Positions 23,361 through 27,699 of a stretch of DNA of 27,699 bases are shown here, piece after piece (within the stretch, counting starts at the first letter, position 1; every line of letters begins with the position of its first letter). Under the pieces are notes generated by a model, which was not told the origin of the DNA, ran no database searches, and saw only the letters and a list, made by a program, of their open reading frames with translations. The translations under genes and the position numbers were made by a program. Location of the stretch: positions 1-27,699 of the IMG/VR virus record IMGVR_UViG_3300025057_000038, one strand, 5' to 3'. This DNA comes from a virus.

Positions 23361-23588
23361 TTAATCTACTATTCCACCTTGATAAAACTCTCCCATTGTT
23401 TGAGAACGTCTTATCTTAGTTTTAGTACAATACATACTTCTACCATATTTTTCTGTACCAACTTGTACCCAATTATACTTTTCAGTATCATTTATATCAG
23501 GTATATCTTCGTACTTAGTTAATGGTATCTTTTTAATTTCTTCTGTTAGTGGGTGTTTTACTTGCCACTTAAAATCATGTACGCTCAT
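23361..23588 (-). CDS. Unknown small protein, 75 aa (gene chain member 5)
   Basis: The product begins MSVHDFKWQVKHPLTEEIKK and has a centre EKYNWVQVGTEKYGRSMYCT followed by basic KTKIRRS and the end MGEFYQGGIVD. The WVQVGTEKYGR patch looks like a small SH3/OB-type beta turn. It starts after leader copy 23586-23604, and its TAA stop lies inside the next copy. The EKYNW motif recurs in the 45-residue neighbour. It may be a host-takeover small protein; the function is unknown. Confidence 0.6.
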   Translation of the reverse strand: MSVHDFKWQVKHPLTEEIKKIPLTKYEDIPDINDTEKYNWVQVGTEKYGRSMYCTKTKIRRSQTMGEFYQGGIVD

Positions 23589-23600
23589 CTTTGTTTTGGT

Positions 23601-23729
23601 TTAGTTTAAAATATTATAACACATTAAGAATAGTTTTTGAAAAAACCATAACCAAAATAGCCATGCAAATAGTCCACGGAATCTAACTTCATTCAAATTC
23701 CAATTAAATTTATGTTTAATCTTTTTCAT
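23601..23729 (-). CDS. Small membrane-type protein, 42 aa (gene chain member 6)
   Basis: The protein is MKKIKHKFNWNLNEVRFRGL, followed by a strongly hydrophobic and aromatic run (FAWLFWLWFFQKLFLMCY) long enough to cross a membrane. The N-terminus is basic, so it would face the cytoplasm. The start is preceded by the second leader family (TAG-TT-ATG type, AAAACTTTTAGTTATG). Its TAA stop lies in the last leader copy of the 19-nt family. It is the first translated gene after the structured, gene-free region. The function is unknown. Confidence 0.55.
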   Translation of the reverse strand: MKKIKHKFNWNLNEVRFRGLFAWLFWLWFFQKLFLMCYNILN

Positions 23730-23754
23730 AACTAAAAGTTTTCTTTAATAAATT

Positions 23755-24070
23755 TAAGTAGTGTTAAGTCAGAGCAGGTTTCTGCATATTCTTTTTTTCC
23801 ATAAGAATAAGCCACACTAACTGGTTAACTTAACACTGTGTATTAGGCTCTCTGTCTTCTCTATTACCAAGAAGATCTCATACACTTTGCTCCTTCAGTC
23901 ACCATTGGGTTGCCCATCTGTCTCCACGCTTAACAAGAAAATTCACTTATTTGGTAAGTCCTACCATAATAAGCCACTTCTACTACGCTTCCCAGACCTT
24001 AACATGACATTGCCATCCCGAAGGCCACACTTAAATACTTTTTACAATTTACCCGTTTTGGTAAATACTA
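23755..24070 (-). ncRNA. Candidate structured non-coding RNA in the only large gene-free stretch (23730-24127)
   Basis: This is the one stretch over 300 nt without a credible gene. It is visibly richer in G+C than its surroundings and G-rich on the minus strand, the strand of its neighbours. Hairpins seen: ATTTACC/GGTAAAT (24047-24066); an 11-bp stem CTTATT-TGGTA with TACCA-AATAAG and one bulge (23946-23973); TCTTCT/AGAAGA (23855-23875); and a 3' domain with a perfect 10-bp closing stem AGTGTTAAGT/ACTTAACACT (23760-23769 with 23828-23837) around two inner hairpins (GCAG/CTGC at 23774-23785; TATTCTT/AAGAATA at 23787-23809). GTGGCTTATT occurs twice. I see no tRNA, tmRNA, RNase P or group I intron core. 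The class is unknown. Confidence 0.6.
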
Positions 24071-24077
24071 TTTTACA

Positions 24078-24129
24078 TTATATGCTTTTGCATTGAATAG
24101 TGCAGTTAAGTACACTTTTATATGCTTTT
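24078..24129 (-). repeat. 12-bp direct repeat upstream of the RNA candidate
   Basis: TTATATGCTTTT (plus strand) occurs exactly twice, at 24078-24089 and 24118-24129, 40 bp apart. It lies between the stop of the 88-residue membrane gene and the first hairpin of the RNA candidate, where the promoter of that RNA would be expected. A repeated operator or promoter element is possible. Confidence 0.55.
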
Positions 24130-24394
24130 ACATATTAGGAAACATATCTTCTAGTTTTTTTTCTACTTTATCATCTCCAAACATCATAGCTACCAATCCT
24201 AAACATAGAATACTCAGTATTACCATCATTAATACCATGATCATACCACCAGCAAGTCCCAGTAAAAATGCTCCTACTGATTCAGATTCTAAGAGTTTCA
24301 TTGCTCCCCATCCTATACCATAAAGCACTGCAAGGTTGCAGCAAAACCAGGTTAAATAACCCATTCCTAATAATATCTTCTTTAACTTCTCCAT
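24128..24394 (-). CDS. Two-helix membrane protein, 88 aa
   Basis: Two strongly hydrophobic helices are visible: LTWFCCNLAVLYGIGWGAM and a longer one (LLGLAGGMIMVLMMVILSI, continuing LCLGLVAMMF), joined by a short loop with ESESVG. The N-terminus is basic (MEKLKKIL) and the C-terminus charged (DDKVEKKLEDMF), so both ends are probably inside. It starts through the TAG-TT-ATG junction after the 107-residue gene, and the gene-free RNA region follows its stop. Holin, superinfection exclusion or other membrane roles are possible; none is shown. Confidence 0.7.
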   Translation of the reverse strand: MEKLKKILLGMGYLTWFCCNLAVLYGIGWGAMKLLESESVGAFLLGLAGGMIMVLMMVILSILCLGLVAMMFGDDKVEKKLEDMFPNM

Positions 24395-24396
24395 AA

Positions 24397-24720
24397 CTAT
24401 AAGTTTTCTTTATACCATTTGATGAACTCTACTACTGCTTTGTATAAGTCTTCTATATCTGCGGCTATTACCCCATCAATAAGAAGTGTTCTGTATTCAT
24501 CATCACCCCTAAGTTGCTTTGATGTCATACATTTTTTATACGCTAGCATCAACCAATCCCATGAGGAGTGGTATTTTAAATCTTCATCATTATACGCCAA
24601 GTAAATACCTGTGTCTTTGTTAGATTCCAATTGCCACCCATTCTTTTTGAATGGTAAATGTTTATAGAACCTATAACCCATAAACTCCGCTATCAATTTG
24701 TTGTTTTCTGTTGTGTTCAT
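24397..24720 (-). CDS. Small conserved-type phage protein, 107 aa (unknown function)
   Basis: The product begins NKLIAEFMGYRFY and has the signature YHSSWDWLMLAYKKCM and a C-terminal helix (EDLYKAVVEFIKWYKENL). The combination LIAEFMG ... SSWDWLM ... AVVEFIKWY is one I associate with a frequent family of small proteins in Bacteroidetes phages and prophages, without assigned function. The last residues K-E-N-L are encoded in the leader of the next gene, followed by TAG-TT-ATG. It is preceded by the same kind of junction. No catalytic residues can be named. Confidence 0.75.
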   Translation of the reverse strand: MNTTENNKLIAEFMGYRFYKHLPFKKNGWQLESNKDTGIYLAYNDEDLKYHSSWDWLMLAYKKCMTSKQLRGDDEYRTLLIDGVIAADIEDLYKAVVEFIKWYKENL

Positions 24721-24722
24721 AA

Positions 24723-24875
24723 CTACAAGTTTTCTATTTGTTTTAACTCTCTATCTGTTGGTAACATTTTACACGGGCATTCTTTTTTTGGCTTTATATT
24801 ATAAATTGCTGCAAATAATATTGCAAAAACACCTATATAAATCCAAAATCCAGGATCTTTTAATAATCTTTTCAT
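24723..24875 (-). CDS. Small single-helix membrane protein, 50 aa
   Basis: The start is taken at 24875 (MKRLLKDPGFWIYIGVFAIL), which follows the radical SAM stop by two bases (TGA-TT-ATG); a longer frame upstream would lie inside that gene. One transmembrane helix (FWIYIGVFAILFAAIYNI) follows a short basic N-terminus, and the C-terminal part has C-x-C (KKECPCKML) plus a charged tail. The end IENL plus TAG is shared with the next leader, as in the 107-residue gene. The function is unknown. Confidence 0.6.
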   Translation of the reverse strand: MKRLLKDPGFWIYIGVFAILFAAIYNIKPKKECPCKMLPTDRELKQIENL

Positions 24876-24877
24876 AA

Positions 24878-25759
24878 TCAAAATATGTAACGTATTGTAT
24901 TCCAAGGTATGATCTTATCATGTAATTTGATAAATTCCTTTATCCATACCTTCTTAAGATTTCTTTTGTAACGAAGATTTTCTCCTCCATATTGAGAGGT
25001 CTTTGTTTCTTGAACATCAGGATTCCATATTAAATGTTCTCCACTAACACCGTTTTCTAAGTTCCACTCATGCTTTTTTATATTATGAGTTAGAAAAATT
25101 ACTTCTGCCTGAACTTGATTTTTGTAAGCATCTGACACACTATAATTTAGTAGTCTAAATAACTTATCATATTCATCTAGCCATCCATCTTTTACAATAA
25201 CAGGGCTAAAATTAACATGTATATCATACCCAGCATATATAAAATCATTAATTGCTTCTATTCTTTTATAAATAGCAGGTGTGTTAGGCTCTAATTCTTT
25301 TCTATATATTTCTGGCATAAGACTGAACCTTATACGAACTTTTTCTTTCGGGTTAAACTTCAGGAAAGCCTTCGGGATAACTTTTGTAGCTAGTGTAGCT
25401 TTTGCAATAGGGTGATCAACAAAGAATTGAAATATCTTTTCCCAATCATAATACTTATGATGTAAAGCAAAGTCTTCATTACAAGATATATCATAAGTCA
25501 CAAACTCTGGATCAGTTTGATTTGGTTTTTCTACATCTGCATAGAAATATGCATGCTCATTAACAGCAGTGAGCACATCCCCAATATTTTTTGGTACATC
25601 TAGACCAGTGGGTTTATGCCTTTTCATATAACAGTAACTGCAATTTAAGAGACACCCATAACCAAAAGAAGGAGCAATGTAATCACTACTCCTTCCCGAC
25701 TCTCTAATCTTAAATGTTTTTCTAGTAATCTGCTTTACTAAATTATTCTTCTTCATCAT
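24878..25759 (-). CDS. Radical SAM protein of the spore photoproduct lyase family
   Basis: The start is taken at 25759 (MMKKNNLVKQITRKTF), which overlaps the previous gene by 17 nt; the upstream frame would run inside that gene. In the 293-residue product the iron-sulphur motif is C36-x3-C40-x2-C43 (SFGYGCLLNCSYCYMKRHKP), with SFGYGC and the YM-x-R-H-K pattern typical of SPL-like enzymes. Later parts (VTYDISCNEDFALHH, LATKVIPKAF, IRFSLMPEIYRK) fit the rest of the TIM-barrel core. SPL reverses UV-made thymine dimers in spores; phage members may repair UV damage in phage DNA. The substrate here is not proven. Confidence 0.85.
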   Translation of the reverse strand: MMKKNNLVKQITRKTFKIRESGRSSDYIAPSFGYGCLLNCSYCYMKRHKPTGLDVPKNIGDVLTAVNEHAYFYADVEKPNQTDPEFVTYDISCNEDFALHHKYYDWEKIFQFFVDHPIAKATLATKVIPKAFLKFNPKEKVRIRFSLMPEIYRKELEPNTPAIYKRIEAINDFIYAGYDIHVNFSPVIVKDGWLDEYDKLFRLLNYSVSDAYKNQVQAEVIFLTHNIKKHEWNLENGVSGEHLIWNPDVQETKTSQYGGENLRYKRNLKKVWIKEFIKLHDKIIPWNTIRYIF

Positions 25760-26069
25760 GTACTCTACATCCGTATTCTCCTGGTTGTGATTCCCATTCA
25801 CACCCTCTACCTTTTGCATCTGTACAAAAGAAAAATTCATAATCTCCATTATCATCTAATACGGTATCATCTGATCCACATTTAGGGCATTTTGGAAAAG
25901 CTTCTGAGTTCTCAAAAAACTCTTGCATTTTTTCTAAAAATACATCCATAATTAGTTTTTTTGTTTTTATTAAAGCATCTAAATATCCTGCTGAGTATTC
26001 ATCAGCATTACTAAATTTTTCAGCTTTGTTTATTTGAATTTGTAATAATCTGATTATTTTTTTAATCAT
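25743..26069 (-). CDS. Small protein with C-terminal zinc ribbon, 108 aa
   Basis: The start is taken at the ATG at 26069, which overlaps the upstream stop as ATGATTAA; a TTG two codons earlier is possible. The N-terminal half is helical (IIRLLQIQINKAEKFSNADE, GYLDALIKTKKLIMDVF). A C-terminal zinc ribbon carries CPKCGSDD and FFCTDAKGRGCEW, giving four cysteines in a C-x2-C...C-x7-C pattern. The tail is acidic (HDEEE). It ends inside the radical SAM gene. It may act as a nucleic-acid or transcription-related adaptor; the function is unknown. Confidence 0.65.
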   Translation of the reverse strand: MIKKIIRLLQIQINKAEKFSNADEYSAGYLDALIKTKKLIMDVFLEKMQEFFENSEAFPKCPKCGSDDTVLDDNGDYEFFFCTDAKGRGCEWESQPGEYGCRVHDEEE

Positions 26070-26295
26070 CACCAAATTTTAATAACGCATAAGATAATCT
26101 TATACAGTCTTCTTTTGATAAGAATAAGGTAAATGCATCACGAGATGTAGAACCTTGTTCATATTTTATATCTACTTCTATACCTCTTTCTGTTTCATAA
26201 ATACTAACAGATTGTGAGTAATCAGATATAAAAATTTTACTATAAATCGGATTTTTTTTGCTTACTTTCTTTTTGAAGAGATTCTTTATTCTCAT
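26062..26295 (-). CDS. Unknown small protein, 77 aa
   Basis: A basic N-terminus (MRIKNLFKKKVSKKN) is followed by a beta-rich centre (IFISDYSQSVSIYETERGIE, then VDIKYEQGS) and a helical end (FLSKEDCIRLSYALLKF). It has no domain match I can name. The gene starts 56 nt inside the preceding ORF, which is a long overlap for this phage; one of the two starts may be downstream of the one given. It overlaps the following gene by 8 nt. Confidence 0.5.
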   Translation of the reverse strand: MRIKNLFKKKVSKKNPIYSKIFISDYSQSVSIYETERGIEVDIKYEQGSTSRDAFTLFLSKEDCIRLSYALLKFGDD

Positions 26296-26437
26296 TCTCC
26301 GTAAATTTTAAATACTGCTCCCAGTTAAATATCTGTGTTTTATGCATTTCAAATGCATCAGCCATTGTTAAACCACTTGGCAAGTGCCCATCATTAGCCT
26401 CTCTAATTGACATGTATAATTCTTTCATTCTTCCCAT
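26240..26437 (-). CDS. Unknown small protein, 65 aa
   Basis: The ORF reads MGRMKELYMSIREANDGHLP, then a helical part (GLTMADAFEMHKTQIFNW), and ends in a Lys/Glu-rich tail (ENENKESLQKESKQKKSDL) that overlaps the next gene by 56 nt. The conserved-looking core is SIREANDGHLPSGLTMADAF. It overlaps the previous gene by 13 nt. The long overlap with the next gene makes the exact C-terminus unusual, but the composition is coherent. The function is unknown. Confidence 0.5.
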   Translation of the reverse strand: MGRMKELYMSIREANDGHLPSGLTMADAFEMHKTQIFNWEQYLKFTENENKESLQKESKQKKSDL

Positions 26438-26868
26438 AATCTGATTGCTTTTTTAATAAGATCTTTAGCTGCATGATTAATGTGCTTATCTTTAAGCTGT
26501 GCATAAACCTTGAGTTTATTATAATCATCTTTATCAAACATAAGAGTCATGTGATATTTTTTCCGAGGTATATTTTTAGGATGCGGAAATACATACGGAA
26601 ACTTCTTTCTGATTTCTTTAGTATGCTCTAAAAACTTTTCATTATTAACAAGTAAATGAAAATAAGGATTCTTTTTAGAATGATTAATAGAGCATCTGCT
26701 AATTGGCTTTAATAATTCTGATATATTTTTTTCAGACCATCCAAATTTATAATAAAGCAATGCTATAACATAATCTCTTGGATCTAAATACTTAGGTTTT
26801 CTAGTTTTTACATAACCTATATTTTTTTTAAAGTAACGTAAAACATCCCTATCATCATATTTCTTCAT
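26425..26868 (-). CDS. DNA-binding protein, HTH plus ribbon-helix-helix-like C-terminus, 147 aa
   Basis: Residues ~28-75 (DPRDYVIALLYYKFGWSEKN, LKPISRCSINHSKKN) follow the helix pattern of the DnaA C-terminal/Trp-repressor-type HTH: helix, turn, recognition helix with S-x-N-H. A short basic linker (FPHPKNIPRKK) leads to YHMTLMFDKDDYNKLKVYAQ and INHAAKDLIKKAIRLWEE, which resemble a ribbon-helix-helix domain. Two DNA-binding modules in one small protein suggest an operator- or origin-binding regulator. It is near the start of this part of the operon. The role is inferred from fold only. Confidence 0.6.
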   Translation of the reverse strand: MKKYDDRDVLRYFKKNIGYVKTRKPKYLDPRDYVIALLYYKFGWSEKNISELLKPISRCSINHSKKNPYFHLLVNNEKFLEHTKEIRKKFPYVFPHPKNIPRKKYHMTLMFDKDDYNKLKVYAQLKDKHINHAAKDLIKKAIRLWEE

Positions 26869-26910
26869 ATGATAAATAATTAAAGTTTAAATAAATAAAT
26901 AAAATTTAAG

Positions 26911-27174
26911 TTAGATCAAATTGGTACTTTGACATTCTACCATTTCCACATTTAGACCAAACTCACTTAATTGATTTTGCATTTCAAAAATTTCATCAAA
27001 ATTACCCACTTTTATACTGCACTTACCAGTATTATGAGTAATTAAAGAACATTGATCAGCTTGAACTTTATCATGATCACAAATCATCATTAATACTCCC
27101 ATAACTTCAAAAAAGCTATGTTCTGAATCATTAAATAATAGTATTTCATATTTTTTTTCTCCTGTCATAATCAT
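26911..27174 (-). CDS. ClpS-like N-degron adaptor
   Basis: This 87-residue protein aligns with ClpS over its whole fold: strand YEILLFND (N15-D16 match the N-degron-binding N34-D35 of E. coli ClpS), the helix with EVMGVLMMI, A39, LITHNTGK (H47 matches H66), and the end with ...LSEFGLNVEMVE. The third acidic residue of the pocket (D36) is S17 here, and the gate Met (M40) aligns with Phe21. The long N-terminal extension that controls ClpA in bacterial ClpS is missing. ClpS hands N-degron substrates to ClpAP-type proteases; a phage version may steer, compete with or block host turnover. It overlaps the previous gene by 4 nt (ATGA). Confidence 0.75.
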   Translation of the reverse strand: MIMTGEKKYEILLFNDSEHSFFEVMGVLMMICDHDKVQADQCSLITHNTGKCSIKVGNFDEIFEMQNQLSEFGLNVEMVECQSTNLI

Positions 27175-27662
27175 ATTTTTATAATTGATTCACCAACTTG
27201 ATCCATAGAATCAACTATTTCAGAAAAGCTATAATTATCATCAATGTTATAATTAATATACGTAGTAAAATACTTTTTTTCAATAATTGTCTGTAATTTA
27301 TTTTTTAATGTAGACATATAATGAAAATAAGGTTCTTCTAATACGGCTAAATCATTGTATGCTGAAGATAATTTAGCTAAGAATAAATTTACAGAAGTTG
27401 TAAATCCATCTTTAATAAATATTTTTTCATTGTAAGAATTATATAAATCAATTAGTCCCATCATACAGTCTGAATCTGATTTGATATAAGCATTAATTGG
27501 CTCTTTAATGTATTCTTCTAGCCATTCTGAAAAAAAATTGACATCTTTCTTTAAAAGATGTCTATATTCAGGGTAATCCTGTAATTCGTCAGAATCATTA
27601 AGAGCACTGGATAATTTGGTTAGTGCTCTTAATAATCTGATAGTATTTGCATTAATTTCCAT
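27171..27662 (-). CDS. Unknown helical protein, 163 aa
   Basis: The product is largely helical and acidic (LLRALTKLSSALNDSDELQD, FFSEWLEEYIKEPINAYI, NLFLAKLSSAYNDLAVLEEP, LKNKLQTIIEKKYFT), with no enzyme or zinc motif. It is translated just before the ClpS-like gene (ATGA overlap), so it could be a substrate, partner or regulator of that adaptor, but nothing beyond position supports this. It starts overlapping the previous gene by one base (TAATG). Confidence 0.6.
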   Translation of the reverse strand: MEINANTIRLLRALTKLSSALNDSDELQDYPEYRHLLKKDVNFFSEWLEEYIKEPINAYIKSDSDCMMGLIDLYNSYNEKIFIKDGFTTSVNLFLAKLSSAYNDLAVLEEPYFHYMSTLKNKLQTIIEKKYFTTYINYNIDDNYSFSEIVDSMDQVGESIIKI

Positions 27663-27699
27663 TAATCAAGTTTAACTTTAAAGTCTTTCCACTCAATTT
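27662..27699 (-). CDS. C-terminal end of an upstream gene (partial)
   Basis: The minus strand reads IEWKDFKVKLD followed by TAA at 27662-27664, which overlaps the next start as TAATG. The tight overlap matches the junctions elsewhere in this block, so this is probably the end of a further gene beyond the window. Nothing can be said about its function. Confidence 0.5.
   Translation of the reverse strand, partial: IEWKDFKVKLD

Larger units (their letters stand above)
22958..23604 (-). repeat. Five copies of a 19-nt stop/start leader (TTAAACCAAAACAAAGATG)
   Basis: On the minus strand the sequence TTAAACCAAAACAAAGATG, ending in the start codon, precedes five consecutive small genes. Copies lie at 22958-22976, 23106-23124, 23236-23254, 23346-23364 and 23586-23604. 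Two copies are exact (23106 and 23236) and the others differ at one or a few bases. Spacing between copies follows gene length (111-240 nt), so this is not CRISPR or a tandem repeat. It combines the A-rich ribosome-binding leader with the end of the upstream gene. Confidence 0.9.

Noticed and set aside
23292-23522. Plus-strand 76-residue ORF over the small gene chain
   Set aside because: Antisense to two chain genes whose leaders are conserved.
22958-23604. CRISPR array
   Set aside because: Repeats are short (19 nt), each ends in a start codon, and the intervals are coding and of unequal length.
23887-24096. Plus-strand 69-residue ORF within the gene-free region
   Set aside because: Coincides with palindromic stems, has no leader or -7 box, and a composition explained by the structured RNA.
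23730-24127. tRNA, tmRNA, RNase P RNA or group I intron
   Set aside because: No T-loop GTTCGA, acceptor or CCA, no tmRNA ends, no RNase P or group I core motifs; neighbours are intact and not interrupted genes.
24093-24604. Plus-strand ORFs antisense to the membrane and 107-residue genes
   Set aside because: Shadows; the minus frames have the repeated junctions and a recognisable family pattern.
24878-25855. Longer start (25855) for the radical SAM gene
   Set aside because: The extra N-terminus reads the preceding zinc-ribbon gene in another frame; the ATG at 25759 gives a normal short overlap.
1-27699. TAG-to-Gln recoding, seen in some crAss-like phages
   Set aside because: TAG ends PolB exactly after QLSLF and ends other small genes just before the next ATG, and the long frames are complete under the standard code.
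1-27699. Integrase, transposase or insertion sequence
   Set aside because: No DDE, tyrosine or serine recombinase motif and no terminal inverted repeats with target duplications were seen.

Overview
The window looks like part of the genome of a lytic-type, AT-rich double-stranded DNA phage of a Bacteroidetes host. Four lines of evidence support this. Almost all genes are packed head-to-tail with 1-20 nt overlaps or gaps. A phage replication and recombination set is present: family B DNA polymerase, primase, DnaB-like helicase, SSB-like protein, Sak4-like ATPase, PD-(D/E)XK exonuclease, RuvC-like resolvase, UNG and MazG. Gene starts have A-rich leaders rather than Shine-Dalgarno sequences. A TAnnTTTG-type Bacteroidetes -7 box is visible at 20180-20187. 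The layout, with a very large virion-type ORF converging on a long opposite-strand replication operon, resembles crAss-like and Cellulophaga podoviral genomes. That assignment is an inference, since no capsid, portal or terminase gene lies in the window. TAG is used as a normal stop (for example at the end of the polymerase), so this module uses the standard code.

Layout. 1-3513 (+) is a giant virion/ejection-type protein with a LysM domain, and a bidirectional terminator follows it at 3541-3567. 3594-20173 (-) is the DNA metabolism region. In transcription order it encodes UNG, an unknown protein, a small membrane protein, DnaB-like helicase, an unknown protein, Sak4-like ATPase, SSB-like protein, primase, RuvC-like resolvase, a small protein, a VWA/metallopeptidase protein, a MoxR-type AAA+ ATPase, an unknown 533-residue protein, PD-(D/E)XK exonuclease, two unknowns, DNA polymerase B, a DUF932-like zinc-ribbon protein, a small protein and MazG. 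Hairpins punctuate the region at about 15.65, 11.3, 7.6 and 4.2 kb. 20192-22374 is a switching zone with plus-strand genes (a small unknown, a metallophosphoesterase, a small unknown) and one minus-strand NinB-like gene. 22340-27699 (-) is an accessory early-type region. It holds a chain of very small genes joined by a repeated 19-bp stop/start leader, a roughly 400-nt gene-free stretch that folds like a structured RNA, small membrane proteins, a spore-photoproduct-lyase-like radical SAM enzyme, zinc-ribbon and DNA-binding proteins, and a ClpS-like N-degron adaptor.

Function. The replication genes make a compact replisome: helicase, primase, and a polymerase ending in a canonical beta-clamp motif, which implies use of the host clamp. 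A recombination/repair set and nucleotide-pool or uracil control accompany it. The MoxR plus VWA-protease pair embedded in this operon is a probable remodelling or chaperone module. The ClpS-like gene points to manipulation of host proteolysis. The most novel elements are the structured RNA candidate (23755-24070), the leader-repeat gene chain (22958-23604), three hairpins with a shared TGTAA loop, and a motif shared by two otherwise unrecognised replication-operon proteins.
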